DNA of 64,000 nucleotides from Vulcanisaeta distributa JCM 11213 (GCA_001316125.1 BBCS01000002.1:1-64000), one strand, 5' to 3'; positions 20,218 to 30,666 are shown, counted from the first letter of the stretch. The notes: generated by a model not told the origin, from the sequence alone. Numbers and translations are program-made.

Positions 20218-21552
20218 TTAGTGCGGCAATGAACTTTCCAGCAATTTCCTAGTTACATCGTCAATATGCCCCCCCTCGCTAATGTATGCCAGCTTACCAT
20301 GGAGTATTGTCGCCACCACGGCAACATCAACCTCAAAGCCCTTAAACGGTGAGTACTTAGCCTTAGACCTGAACTTCTCGGGCTCTATCCTATGTCTTGC
20401 CTTAGTGTTGATTATGGTTAAGTCCGCGCACGAACCTTGCCTAATGCTTGCATTGAGTCCGAGGAATTTAGCTGGCCTTTCCTGGATTGCCCTCATTACG
20501 GTACCCAGGTCCACAAATCCACGGCGCCACAATGTGAGTAGGAGGGGGGGTGCCGTTGTTTCGAGACCAACAATGCCGGTGGTGCCTCATCGTAAGGCTT
20601 ATCCTTCTCCCAATCAGCGTGGGGGGGTGCGTGGTCGCTGGCCACGATGGGTACCTCGCTCCTAACAAACATTGCCAATAACTCCCTCCTCGTGGTCTCA
20701 TCCCTAAGTGGCGGGTTAACCTTACAATACGCGGGCTTCTCAGCCCTGGCCAGGCACTCTTCCTGGCTCAGTAGCATGTGGTGTGGGGGGGTTACGTCGA
20801 AGGTAATGTCAAGGCCGCTTAACCTAATCATACTTATTGACTGTGGGAGTGTTATATGCGTTATGTGGACCTTGGTGCCGTACCTATACACCAGCCTGAT
20901 AACGTTGTGTATGCAGGCCAGCTCAGCCCTTGGCTCCTAATCGCGTTATGGTGCTCAAAGCCCCCCCTGGGACCACTGTACTGATTAATAATTATTGGGT
21001 CCTCACAATGCATTATGACTGGAATGCCAACCCTAGCCGCCTCCCTAAATAGGGACTCAAGGTATTGGTCACCACCATACTCAAGAACCTCCTCAGGGAG
21101 AACCTCACCAACCGCATAGGCGCCGTTATTAAGTGCATCCTTAAGTAGTGACGGGTCTTGAGGAGCCCCCCCAAAGTAATGCCTAATGTGAAGGTTCGTC
21201 TTCCTACTAAACTCCTCGATCTTCCTTCTCAGCAACTCCACAGTCCTTATCGGAGGCTTCGTGTTGGGCATATCACCAATAGCCGTGTAACCACCAGCCA
21301 ATGCAGCCTGCGTTCCACTGACTGCGTCCTCCTTATAGGATAGGTCAAAATCCCTGAAATGAACGTGAACATCCACGAGACCAGGAAGAACTAAGTATTG
21401 ATTCGGCAATTCTAACTTATTTCCTGCTTCAATGGGTTCATTACCGACATACGTAATCTCGCTACCCGTAATGCCTATGTAAACCTCCTTAACACCACCC
21501 CCCTTACATAGGCCCTAGCCTTAATTAGTACGTCCGCCTTAGAAGTACCCAT
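20218..21552 (-). CDS. pyrC: Dihydroorotase, three frameshifts
   Basis: Zinc amidohydrolase closing the dihydroorotate ring in pyrimidine synthesis. The start at 21552 gives [10 protein letters not shown]; after a run of six C near 21500 the frame continues with [14 protein letters not shown] (metal-binding HVH), [35 protein letters not shown] and SDHAPH. The last reads SDHAPPH owing to a G7 run at 20621-20627 on the given strand. Further frame changes lie near 20935 and 20580; the C-terminus reads [23 protein letters not shown]. Reconstructed length is about 440 residues, the class I size. It is a single gene convergent with the AbrB-like gene. Confidence 0.88.
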
Positions 21553-21599
21553 TAATAAGTAGTTGCTGACCCCCCCAAAATTAAAGCTGTTCGTTATAA

Positions 21600-22375
21600 T
21601 TACACGTTCAGCTTCACTACCTCCTTAAAGAACCTCTCATAGCCCATGCTCTCTATCATCTTAACGACTTCCTCACCACCAACGTGAACAACGGAGCCCC
21701 CCCTAGCCATCACAATAACCCTAGTGGCTTAACATAGTGAAGTATCTCTGCGTGGTGCGTGGTGACTAGTATTGCCGTACCCTCCTGGGCAAGCTTCGCA
21801 ATTGACCTGCCTATTATGGCTATACCATCAACATCAAGCCCTGAGTCAGGCTCATCAAGCATGGCAACCTTAGGCTTGTACATTAGGAGCTGAAGCATCT
21901 CAGCCCTCTTAGACTCACCACCGCTGAACCCAGCGTGTACACCCCCCCTCGACAGGTGCTCGGGCTTTAGACCAAGCTCGGTCGTTAATTTAGTCATTTC
22001 AGTAACGACTTGTGGTGGTGGCGGATCCGTTATTCGCTTACCAGCCTTTTTATTGAGCATAGCCGTTATTAAGGTCGAGAGCCTAACCTCGGGTACAGGG
22101 GGTTGGATTCTGCAAAGCGAGTAGTACTCCCCCCCTCTGAACCCTCTCCTCAGGTATAACTTCAGTATTGACTCACCATCAAGTTTAATGTCGCCATTAA
22201 CCACATTGTACCTGGGATGACCTGCAATGGTTAGGAATAGTGTTGTCTTACCGCTACCGTTGGGCCCCCCCATTATGGCGACAACCTCGCCGGATTCCAC
22301 GGTCAAATTGACATTATTTAGTATTCTCTTACCATCAACCTCAACACTTAGATTAATTACCTCAAGTCTTGTCAT
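21600..22375 (-). CDS. sufC: Fe-S assembly ATPase SufC, frameshifts
   Basis: ABC-type ATPase of the SUF iron-sulfur scaffold. It has Walker A GPNGSGKTT (an extra G before it from a C7 run at 22265-22271), the SUF-specific LLALQNPP segment visible in another frame near 22110, the signature GFSGGESKRAEM, Walker B AMLDEPDSGLDVDGI and the H-loop VTTHHAEIL. After one missing C near 21722 the tail reads PTRVIVMARGG...GGEEVVKMIE, ending at 21600. Length is about 255 residues. It is divergent from sufB across 116 bases that probably hold both promoters. Confidence 0.9.
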
Positions 22376-22491
22376 TATTGGTCACGTAGCTTCTGTGACA
22401 CTGATTAAAAACTTTTCGGCAGTGTCTATGTAGGCTTATCATTAGAAAACTTAATAATGAATAATATAATTAGTATTCTAATGAATAGTTT

Positions 22492-23926
22492 ATGAGTAGG
22501 GATGGTGTAAAGCTTGAGATTGTGAAGACCGAGGAATACTCAAGCCTGTTAGGTCGTGCAAGACCCATTAAGTGGGAGGTGGAAATTAGGGGGGGTAGAA
22601 TTACGAGGGATGTTATTGAGGAGATCAGTAGGGTCAGGGGGGGTGAGCCTGATTGGATGAGGAGATTGAGGTTGAGGGCGTTGGAAATGTTTGAGAGACA
22701 ACCCTGGCCTAATTGGCTTCCGCTTGAGGGCAACGTAGACTTGGAGTCCCTGGTTTTGTATGCTAAGCCTAGTGTTGAGAGGGCAAGGTCATGGATGAGT
22801 TACCCAGGGAGTTGAGGGAGTATTATGAGGCGTTGAGGATACCCGAGCTGGAGGCCAGGGTTTTATCTGGGGGGGTTATTGGGCAGGTAGATGGTGGTAT
22901 TGTCTATGAAAGTGTGAAGAAAGACCTTGAGAAGACTGGCGTGATCGCGATGAGTATGGACGAGGCAGTTAAGAGGTACCCCGATTTAGTTAAACAGTAC
23001 TTTGCCAGGGTATTCCCACCTGAGTATAAATTCGCGTCACTAAACATAGCGCTTTGGGGTGGTGGTGTGTTTGTCTACGTACCACCCGGTGTTCATGTTA
23101 AGATGCCCATTGAATTAGTAATCCTGATAAGCAGCGCTGGCGTTGGCCAGTTCGAGCATTCATTAATCATCGTTGGTGAAAACGCTAACGCGGAGTTCAT
23201 AGTTGCCTGTGCGGCTCCAGTATTCACAGGTCTTAGCTTACATGATGGCATGACTGAGGCATACATACACAGGGGGGGCGCCAGGGTTAGGCTAGTGGAT
23301 CTGAAGAACTGGAGTAAGGATGTTATTTACTTCGGCAATAACAGAGCAATTCTCGAGGAGAATGCAAGCGTTGATTGGTTGAGCGGCTCCCTGGGTGGTA
23401 AGGTCACTATCGTATACCCAATGAGTGTCCTTAAGGGAGTTAATTCCAGGACCACTGTGACAAGCGTAGCCCTTGCCAATGGGCCAACGTGGAAGGAGGA
23501 AGGCGCTAAGGTATTCCATAGTGCTCCGCATACGTATAGTAAGGTCGTGAGTAAGGGCGTTAGCCTAAACGGCGGTACGTCCGTGTATAGGGGGGGCTTG
23601 TTTATGTTAGGGAGGGCGCCAAGTACGCCAGATCATCCGTGAACTGCGAGTCCCTCATTCTAGATGATAAATCTAAGGCATACACAATACCCCATGAGCA
23701 GGTTTTTGAGGAGACGGCCATAGTCACGCATGAAGCCTATACCGGTAGAATTGGTGAGGATAAATTGTTTTACCTACGTAGTCGTGGCCTTAGTGAGGAG
23801 GAGGCTCGCAGCCTCGTAGTCCTTGGTTACTTCCATGACATCATGGTCAACTTACCCGTTGAGTACGTGTCCATATTCAATAAGGCCATTGAGTTGGAGC
23901 TCTCGAGGATGGGCGGTGTTGGGTAG
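22492..23926 (+). CDS. sufB: Fe-S cluster scaffold SufB, copy 1, two frameshifts
   Basis: Scaffold subunit of the SufBCD complex. Motifs include ISRVRGEPDWMRRLRLRALE, VYVPPGVHVKMPIEL, GQFEHSLIIV, CAAPVF, LHDGMTEAYIH, SVDWLSGSLGGKVTIVYP and the C-terminal HEAYTGRIGEDKLFYLRSRGLSEEEAR. Frame changes lie near 22795 (one G missing; the tandem copy has TGGGATGA where this one has TGGATGA) and 23620. Length is about 478 residues, normal for SufB. The CAAPVF position usually reads CTAP. It is followed 59 bases later by a second sufB. Confidence 0.88.
22736..22794 (+). repeat. 59-base exact repeat, sufB copy 1 (partner 24241-24299)
   Basis: These 59 bases coding LESLVLYAKPSVERARSW recur without a mismatch at 24241-24299 in the second sufB, although the flanking sequence is clearly diverged. 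Confidence 0.85.
23583..23628 (+). repeat. 46-base exact repeat, sufB copy 1 (partner 25093-25138)
   Basis: Coding VYRGGLFMLGRAPSTP in copy 1, identical over 46 bases to 25093-25138, including the G7 run. Both copies have a frame change next to this block. Confidence 0.85.
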
Positions 23927-23984
23927 TTCATTATAAGTTATTTCCGGGGGACTGGTTTTTAAGTAGCAACAGTAAAGAGGTTCG

Positions 23985-25435
23985 GTGACACTGATGAGCA
24001 ATAATTCGGCAGAGTCTTTGAAGACCGTTATTGAAAGAAGCTCCGTTGAGGAATTACTCGGCCCAGAAATGGAGTTTGTTCCTTGGGAGGCCGTGATTAA
24101 GGGCAGGATAACGAAGGACATGATTGAGGAAATTAGTCGAATCAAGGGCGAGCCTGATTGGATGAGGAGACTTAGGCTTAGGGCCCTTGAAATGTTCGAG
24201 AAGTTACCAGAGCCTAAGTGGTTACCGATTAAGGAGGAAATAGACTTGGAGTCCCTGGTTTTGTATGCTAAGCCTAGTGTTGAGAGGGCAAGGTCATGGG
24301 ATGACGTGCCTAAGGAGATCAGGAAGTACTACGAGGCATTGGGAATGCCGGAGCTCGAAGCTAAGGTATTGGCTGGATTACTTGGTCAGTTTGACTCAGA
24401 GGTTGTTTATTTACATGTTAAGAAGTACCTTGAGGAGAAGGGCGCGGTAGTAACCACGATGGATGAAGCCGTTAAGAAATACCCAGACATCGTCAAGCAG
24501 TACTTCGCCAAAATATTCCCACCCGGTGAGCATAAGTTCGCAGCACTGCACGTGGCATTATGGAGCGGAGGCACCTTCGTCTATGTACCACCAGGCGTTA
24601 AACTCGACATGCCAATAGAGTCCTTCTTCCTAATAGGTAGTTCCGGCGAGGGTCAGTTTGAGCATTCGTTAATAATAGCTGATGAGGGCGCGAGCGTTGA
24701 GTGGCTTGAGGGCTGCGCAGCCCCCCGTTTACAGGGGGGGCTTCAGCTTCCACGATGGCATGGTTGAGGGTTACGCAGCGAGGAACGCCCATCTAAGGAT
24801 TAACACAATACAGAACTGGAGTAGGAACATAATCAACTTTAATAATAAGAGGCTGTGGCCATGGAGAACTCGACAGTTGAGTGGGTTGAGGGTAGCCTTG
24901 GTAGTAAGGTTAGCTATACATACCCAAGCACGGTGCTTAAGGGTGAGGGTGCGAAGACGAGTATAATAGGCGTGACTATAGCCAACGGCCCATTCTGGAA
25001 GGAGAATGGGGGGCTAAGGCGTATCACGATGCACCAAGGACATCAAGTAAGATAGTCAATAAGAGCGTGAGTATAAATGGGGGGGTACAGTAGTGTATAG
25101 GGGGGGCTTGTTTATGTTAGGGAGGGCGCCAAGTACGCTAAGTCCTCTGTATCATGTGACTCATTAATCCTTGATGACAAATCCAGGGCATACACAATAC
25201 CTCACGACCAAGTTTTTGAGGAGACGGCCACGGTTACCCACGAGGCGTATACAGGAGGATTAGTGAGGATAAGCTATTCTACCTACGTAGTAGGGGTTTT
25301 GATGAGGGTACCGCTAGGAGCCTGGTGGTTCTTGGCTTTATTCAGGACATAACCGTTAGATTGCCCACGGAATACGCAATGACATTGAATAGGGTTATTG
25401 AGCTTGAGTTTAGTAAATTGTCTAAGGTAGGATGA
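23985..25435 (+). CDS. sufB: Fe-S cluster scaffold SufB, copy 2, frameshifts
   Basis: Paralog of the preceding sufB with the same architecture: ISRIKGEPDWMRRLRLRALE, FPPGEHKFAALHVALW, VYVPPGVKLDMPIESFF, GQFEHSLIIADEGASVEWLEGCAAP, then across frame changes FHDGMVEGYA, STVEWVEGSLGSKVSYTYPS and HEAYTGG. Breaks occur near 24735, 24850, 25010, 25090 and 25250. A TTTTTAAG box about 26 bases upstream favours GTG 23985 as a leaderless start, although ATG 23994 is possible. Blocks of 59 and 46 bases are identical to copy 1. It retains the Glu-rich ASVEWLEGC typical of SufB better than copy 1, so the two copies may have diverged in role. Confidence 0.87.
24241..24299 (+). repeat. 59-base exact repeat, sufB copy 2 (partner 22736-22794)
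   Basis: Identical to 22736-22794. Flanking codons differ, so an identical block this long suggests recent gene conversion and not simply common descent. Confidence 0.85.
25093..25138 (+). repeat. 46-base exact repeat, sufB copy 2 (partner 23583-23628)
   Basis: Identical to 23583-23628. It is the second of two identical blocks shared by the tandem sufB genes. Confidence 0.85.
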
Positions 25436-25466
25436 CTTAAAAGAGCCTAGGGCTAGGTGGTTTTGA

Positions 25467-26676
25467 ATGGGTAAGTGGCTTGGTGAATTAAAGCTTAGGG
25501 CTAGGGAGCTCGCCCAGAAGATACCGTATCAACAAATCAGGGACTCACCATCGGTTAAGTACTACACCGACTGGAATGCCTTTGAGAGGTGCGCTGACCC
25601 AAGCCCTGAGGACCTATCTAAGTACTCAGCAATTAACATACCTTATGAGCTAAACATAGCCTCTATAAACGGTAATGTAAATATTACGAAGGTACCAAGC
25701 GGCATTACTGCAATAAGCATTAACGATCTTGGTGAGGAGCTTGGTAAATTACTGTTTAAATCAATAGATATATCAGAGTCTAAGGCCCTGGCGCGTCATG
25801 TAGCAATCTAGTTAATGGCGTTTATATCGAGGTTAATGAAGACTTAAGGGAACCGCTTAGGATAGGCGTAGTCACGTCATTACTAAAGCAGGCATTATTG
25901 CCAATGCACTACACAATACTTATTGGCGATGGAGTCAATGCATCACTTAGTCTATTCATGCTCGGTCTCGGTGGTTGCCCATCAACTACGGTAGAGATTT
26001 ACCTGGGCAGAAACTCTAAGTTGAATGTATTATTCACAAGCACGCATGAGCAATTACCCACCTACTCACTGATTAAGGTCGTAACAGGCGATGAATCATC
26101 AATAACCGCTAGAACACTAATTATGGGAGGGTCAATGAACCACCACAGAGAGGACTACTTACTACAGGGTAGGAGGAGCAGCCTAAATCACCTGGGCCTT
26201 GAGGTTGGTTATGGGGGGGTGTCGAGGATTGATTACCAGGTGAATGCAATGCACACCGGTGAGTATGGTACGAGCTATTCAAAGGTCCTGGGTATAGCCA
26301 GGGATAAATCCTTCATAATACATAGGGCCTGGGCAGGGTAACGGAAAGCGCTAAGTGGAGTGACACTAATGTTGAGGGTAAGGTCTTCGTAATGAATGAG
26401 GGCGCCTACGCAGCCTCGGTACCAATAATCATGGTGGATACCGGCGATGTGAATGGGGGGGCAAGGCACAGCGCGGCGGATGCATCGCCAGATGAGGACC
26501 AGGTTAATTACCTTAGGCTCAGGGGGGGCATCAGTAGGGATGAGGTCACAGACCTAATAATACATGAGGTAACTTCCCAATTTATTGACTCACTACCGAG
26601 TGAATTCGCATATGATGCTGAGGTAATAAGGTCATTAGTAATGGGCAAGTTAATGATAAGGCAGGGCACTACTTAA
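25467..26676 (+). CDS. sufD: Fe-S assembly protein SufD, frameshifts
   Basis: Second scaffold-type subunit of the SUF complex. The N-terminal region (VKYYTDWNAFERCADP) is variable. The core beta-helix has VEIYLGRNSKLNVLFTSTHE and DESSITARTLIMGGSMNHHREDYLLQGRRSSLNHLG, followed by TSYSKVLG, ARHSAADASPDEDQVNYLRLRGISRDEVTDLI and a C-terminal helical segment. Frame changes lie near 25800 and 26335. Reconstructed length is about 402 residues. It starts 31 bases after sufB copy 2 and ends convergent with, and overlapping by 8 bases, a methyltransferase gene. Confidence 0.82.
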
Positions 26677-27321
26677 CCGCCTCAATACATGCAAAGCCAA
26701 AACCCTCAGCCTTACTTAGATCAACTACCTGAGGCTCCTCGTGATAATCACCGACACCCCCCCTGGATAACACGGCCACGGCCTTATCACTAACCGTAAA
26801 GCCCAGGGACTCAAGCACCTCCTTCACCTCGCCAACAGTGTAAAAGTGAGCCACCGAGTAAAATCTGTGACCCCCTCCTACCCAATTCCATGTAATACTT
26901 ACCATGCTCACTATTCCTCGGCACGATACAAGTAATCAACTTGCCACCTGGCTTAAGAATTCTATGAACCTCAGTTAAGGTCTTCCTTGGATCATCGAGG
27001 AAGCATATGGTCACTATTATAACGGCATAATCAAATGATGAGACCCTAAGCGGCATTGACTCGCCAACACCAACCACCACATCGACACCCCCTACCCCCT
27101 AGCCAACTCAGCCATAGCCATTGCAGGTTCGAGACCAATTGGTATACCAACCTGCCAGCAAAGAATCCGCTGCCAACGCCAACCTCAATTCCGAGACCCC
27201 TAGGTATGAGCATAGATACGGCCTTAACCTCGGACTCCGCAGTGTCCACATGCTTCACGTACCAATTATCGTAGTCCCTGGCATACCTATTAAATATTGG
27301 TATTGATGACGTAGTAATCAC
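26669..27321 (-). CDS. SAM-dependent methyltransferase, class I, frameshifts
   Basis: The Rossmann-type methyltransferase begins NRYARDYDNWY, followed by the SAM-binding motif IEVGVGSGFFAGRL, then FDYAVIIVTICFLDDPRKTLTEVHRILKPGGKLI, the post-II and III motifs of class I enzymes. The C-terminal part reads HFYTVGEVKEVLESLGF. Frame changes lie near 27075 and 26875. Length is about 217 residues. The substrate is unknown; the family is broad (small molecules, quinones, proteins). Its start overlaps the stop of the upstream AbrB-PhoU gene by 4 bases, so the two are coupled. It is convergent with sufD. Confidence 0.72.
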
Positions 27322-28346
27322 CCGTATGTGTCGAGGGTTATCTCGGCAATGTCATAGCTATACTCAGAAATCCTCCTAATACTCTCTACTATCATCATTA
27401 ACCTACCACCAACATCAACGTGAAGGCTACTACCGTATATCGACTTAATAACCTCAAGGCTCTTGCTCCTCATGACGGCTCTCCTATCCAGGACCTCCAT
27501 GGCATCATTAACATCACCATTAATAAACGCCATAGCCGCCTCCCTAAGTATATCGGCTGAGTTAAGTCCGAGATCGATGATGTTATCCACGATTAACAAC
27601 TCACTAAGCTTACAACACATATGACTAGCCTCACCAATTATCTGGGCAATCCTCCAGGCATGGTCGCCAGCCCTCTCTATGGACTTAGAGACCATTAGGG
27701 AGTTCACCAACTCCCTGGAACTACCGGCTTCAAGCTTAGAGAGTACTGATTGGTCCGTGATCCCCATCATAACCAACCTCTCAATGAGCAGGTATAACCT
27801 ATCAACCTCATTATCCCTATCAATAATGTCTGAAGGTTCTATGGCTGATCCACGAAGCATATCCAACGAATCCTTAAGCATGCCGAGTACCGTGAGAGCC
27901 ATTCTATTTAGCAACCTCTTAATCGGCACCTCAGGTATTGGCGTCACAAATCTAAAGACAACATAGTCATTACCTTCCTCAATAACCTCAGCCCCAGAAA
28001 TCCTCTCCCTAACAAGCTCCTTAACCTCACCCTTAATGCCCGTAAACCCATCGAACTTAACCTTAATCTCATCAACACCTCTAAGGTACTGGGTAATCAA
28101 TCTCCTAAGGACATAGTCAGGGTTATCCCTATCAACATCAATAACATTGCTAACACCTGAACCACGTATTGAGCGGCTCAGCGGAATGATAGCCACGTGA
28201 TCACCCATGAACCTCAGGAGTACGTATGAACCAGCCTCAATACCAAGCGCCGAAACCCACTTCTTGGGTATTGTAATGGCTATTGAAGACCTACCCGAAG
28301 CCACGACCTTCCTAACCTCCTCCTCAACCACATGCTTCAAACGCAA
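27318..28346 (-). CDS. AbrB-PhoU phosphate uptake regulator-like protein
   Basis: The intact 342-residue protein has an N-terminal AbrB-like swapped hairpin (SSIAITIPKKWVSALGIEAGSYVLL, about residues 18-43). Two PhoU-like helical repeats follow, with acidic metal-binding patches (DRDNEVDRLYLLIER; MVSKSIERAGDHAWRIAQ; VESIRRISEYSYDIAE). Archaeal proteins of this layout are thought to regulate phosphate transport or act as transcriptional regulators. No pst transporter gene is nearby. It lies upstream of, and overlaps, the methyltransferase gene and is divergent from the THEP1-like NTPase 35 bases away. There are no frame breaks, in contrast with most neighbours, and few long G runs. Confidence 0.82.
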   Translation of the reverse strand: MRLKHVVEEEVRKVVASGRSSIAITIPKKWVSALGIEAGSYVLLRFMGDHVAIIPLSRSIRGSGVSNVIDVDRDNPDYVLRRLITQYLRGVDEIKVKFDGFTGIKGEVKELVRERISGAEVIEEGNDYVVFRFVTPIPEVPIKRLLNRMALTVLGMLKDSLDMLRGSAIEPSDIIDRDNEVDRLYLLIERLVMMGITDQSVLSKLEAGSSRELVNSLMVSKSIERAGDHAWRIAQIIGEASHMCCKLSELLIVDNIIDLGLNSADILREAAMAFINGDVNDAMEVLDRRAVMRSKSLEVIKSIYGSSLHVDVGGRLMMIVESIRRISEYSYDIAEITLDTYG

Positions 28347-28381
28347 ACACTTAATTAATCTTATCAGCGGTTAGGGAGAGG

Positions 28382-28926
28382 ATGCTTAGGGTCTTAATAA
28401 CAGGGCCACCAGGTGTGGGCAAGACCACCCTCATTAAGCGATTGGTTGATCATGCAAGGTCAATGGGCGTTGGGGTTTTCGGCTTCATAACCACCGAGGT
28501 TAGGGAGGGTGGTTCTAGGGTAGGCTTTAGGATAGTGGATATTAATAGTGGTAGGGAGGCTTGGCTGGCCCACGTGAGCCTATTCACGGGTGGGCCAACG
28601 GTTGGTAAGTACAATGTCAATCTAAGGGCTATGGAGGAGGTTGGGATACCGGCTATAAGGCTGCTAAGCCCGGCTCATTACTTGTGATTGATGAGATCGG
28701 TAAGATGGAGTTAATGCACGTAGGCTTTCTTAGGGCTCTTGAGGAGGTTATTAATGGCGTTCACTTCCTCGGCACGATATACATGGCCTATAGGACCAAT
28801 AGGCCCGTGGCATCCTTCGTGAGCAAGTACGGATTTAGAGTCATTGAGTTAACGAGGACTAATAGGGACCAGACACTCAATGAGTTAATTAGGGAGTTAG
28901 ATAGGGAAATTAAGCCAGGGCAGTAG
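28382..28926 (+). CDS. Nucleoside-triphosphatase, THEP1 type, one frameshift
   Basis: Small P-loop NTPase like Aquifex aeolicus THEP1. It has Walker A GPPGVGKTT at residues 8-16, then VGVFGFITTEVREGGSRVGFRIVDI, VGKYNVN and, after one missing G near 28661, the Walker B LLVIDEIGKMEL and GTIYMAYRTNRPVASF. Reconstructed length is 181 residues, the usual size for this family, which hydrolyses NTPs in vitro and whose cellular role is uncertain. It is transcribed divergently from the AbrB-PhoU gene. Confidence 0.82.
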
Positions 28927-29011
28927 TTATGGCGGTAATCATCAATGGCATGTATTAGGTAAGTACTGTGAGTATTTTAATATTAACACATGTAAATTAT
29001 GGCAAAGTACC

Positions 29012-29188
29012 ATGTGGACTGGGTGGAGGATCAGGTTGTTAAGGAGGTTAGACATTGTGCTCATCATATTTGAGTTAATTCTGAGTGTAATATTTCTCTC
29101 AATATCCTATATTACTGGAAGCCCATACCTCAGGGGTGTTAGCATTGGGTTAGTGATTGCCTGTAAGGCCAAGGCCCCCTGGAATTAA
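29012..29188 (+). CDS. Small membrane protein, 58 residues, unrecognised
   Basis: A short frame beginning MWTGWRIRLLRRLD (basic) continues into one strongly hydrophobic stretch, IVLIIFELILSVIFLSISYI, which would form a transmembrane helix. A second weaker hydrophobic segment, GVSIGLVIAC, follows. ATG 29012 has an AT-rich upstream region (TATTTTAATATTAA about 30 bases before). It fills the gap between the THEP1-like gene and the convergent ATPase. The end may be altered by a length error near 29165. The function is unknown and the chance of a spurious frame is real. Confidence 0.45.
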   Translation: MWTGWRIRLLRRLDIVLIIFELILSVIFLSISYITGSPYLRGVSIGLVIACKAKAPWN

Positions 29189-29215
29189 TTAGGGCCTTAA
29201 TGACGAACTCCGTAA

Positions 29216-30265
29216 TCAAATGCCGTATTCACGGACCAGCTTAGCCATGTACTCATCAATAACCTCGTAAATACCTCGCTCAACTTCCCTAACCATGTAC
29301 ATGTTGACCAGGGCCTTTAGACTCGTGGTGAAGGTCTTGTCATCCATTGAGTGTCCGATCAGGGATTCAGCGAGTCTTTTGATCTCAACCCACCTAGCTC
29401 TACCCAACGTGGCCAATGCCCTGTAAATGACCAGCTCATACCTCCCCCCCAACCTACTTAGCTCATCCTTAATAACCTCCCTGGCAATACTCCTTAAGGC
29501 ATCCATAGCCTCTAAATGGTTCTTACCGCCTGATCTAAGGCTTCCGTAATATGTTAACCAGCCAACAATGCCGTCAAACTCACTCACCGCATCCTCAATC
29601 TCAGCATCACTAATGTTAATGCCACAATCACTCGAACCAATCCTCAGAAACTCCATGGATTGCTCCCTGGTGAAGGGCTTAAGCTCAAACTTAATCAATG
29701 GTCTACCCAGTGACTCGGGACTCCTCATTATTAACCGCGTGGTGCCAATGAGCGAACCACTAAATACAAACTTAACCCTAGACTCATTATAGGCCACAGA
29801 AAGTAGCGCAGGAAGTTTTGGACTAATTATGCTCTGAACCTCATCAATACCAATAACTACATCGCCTAACTCTTTAATTAATCTCTCAATGGTTGCCGTG
29901 GGCCTTCTTTCAATATCTAATTGAAGTACGGCTAAATTAAGCTTAACCTTAATGTTTAGTCTTCTAATCTCATCAACAAGCCTAAGTCCAAGGCCCTTAA
30001 GCCCCCCCGTTATTGTCGACGCATCAATGTATATACCACCAAGTTCGTTGATTACAACCCTCATAACCGTGGTCTTACCAACCCTCTTAGGGCCAAGGAT
30101 AATGGGCCAAAAGCCGCTGTTCAATAATTGTTCAATTTCATTAATCACATTATCCCTGCCAAACACGGCATCCCTATTAACCTTAGGTCGAGTATCGAAG
30201 AACTTACAGAAAACTGGTGGCATACCAGTAACTGGTAAAGCACCAGTTCTATATACTTTACGCAA
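29216..30265 (-). CDS. Archaeal AAA+/STAND-like ATPase
   Basis: The intact 349-residue protein is of the archaeal ATPase family (MoxR-unrelated, PF01637-like). It has Walker A ILGPKRVGKTT at about residues 56-66, Walker B VVIGIDEVQS and the sensor-like KFVFSGSLIGTTRLI, then SLGRPLIKFELKPFTREQSMEFL. A C-terminal winged-helix-like region follows (VIYRALATLGRARWVEIKRL, ALVNMYMVREVERG). Such genes are abundant and mobile-like in crenarchaea and of mostly unknown role. The N-terminus encodes a hexapeptide repeat (TGALPV-TGMPPV) over a tandem hairpin sequence. Upstream, on the same strand, a fragment resembling the Walker B of a related ATPase persists. Confidence 0.78.
   Translation of the reverse strand: MRKVYRTGALPVTGMPPVFCKFFDTRPKVNRDAVFGRDNVINEIEQLLNSGFWPIILGPKRVGKTTVMRVVINELGGIYIDASTITGGLKGLGLRLVDEIRRLNIKVKLNLAVLQLDIERRPTATIERLIKELGDVVIGIDEVQSIISPKLPALLSVAYNESRVKFVFSGSLIGTTRLIMRSPESLGRPLIKFELKPFTREQSMEFLRIGSSDCGINISDAEIEDAVSEFDGIVGWLTYYGSLRSGGKNHLEAMDALRSIAREVIKDELSRLGGRYELVIYRALATLGRARWVEIKRLAESLIGHSMDDKTFTTSLKALVNMYMVREVERGIYEVIDEYMAKLVREYGI
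30213..30247. repeat. Tandem hairpin repeat at the 5' end of the ATPase gene
   Basis: ACTGGT-n5-ACCAGT is followed after one base by a second ACTGGT-n5-ACCAGT, giving two adjacent 6-bp stems with five-base loops and an 18-base imperfect direct repeat. On the coding strand it spans roughly codons 7-18. Confidence 0.7.
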
Positions 30266-30361
30266 TCGCGGCTACTATTATACTATTCATAATGCATTGT
30301 AAACCGTAACAATCCGTGGCCTGGTCAGCATTATCACGATATCACCCAAGTTATCATAGAT

Positions 30362-30466
30362 CTACGTCAGTAATATGAGTATATTTAAACTCAGTATTCT
30401 TAACTCCTGAACCTCATCAATAATTAACATAACCATTACGCCTGTTCTTAGTAATAATATTGAAAA
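30362..30466 (-). pseudogene. Possible remnant of an archaeal ATPase gene (Walker B fragment)
   Basis: A 34-codon open stretch on the minus strand reads VMVMLIIDEVQELRILSL, which matches the Walker B region of the archaeal ATPase family present next door (there VVIGIDEVQS). No Walker A or C-terminal part could be found around it. It may be a decayed paralog. The stretch is short and AT-rich, so chance similarity is possible. Confidence 0.3.
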
Positions 30467-30666
30467 CTATGGTAGTCATAAAAATATCACCATTAAAGCA
30501 ATGCTCATGAAATATGCCGTGAATTATACAATACCCTGGTATAATCCTAAAATAATTTAATTATTTAACTAATGTTATTGTTATCGTTTAGTATTTCGAT
30601 TATTGTATTATTTAATTATTTGTTTAAATAATTTGGTTTGTATTTTCCCTGTTTTGATGGGTTAGG

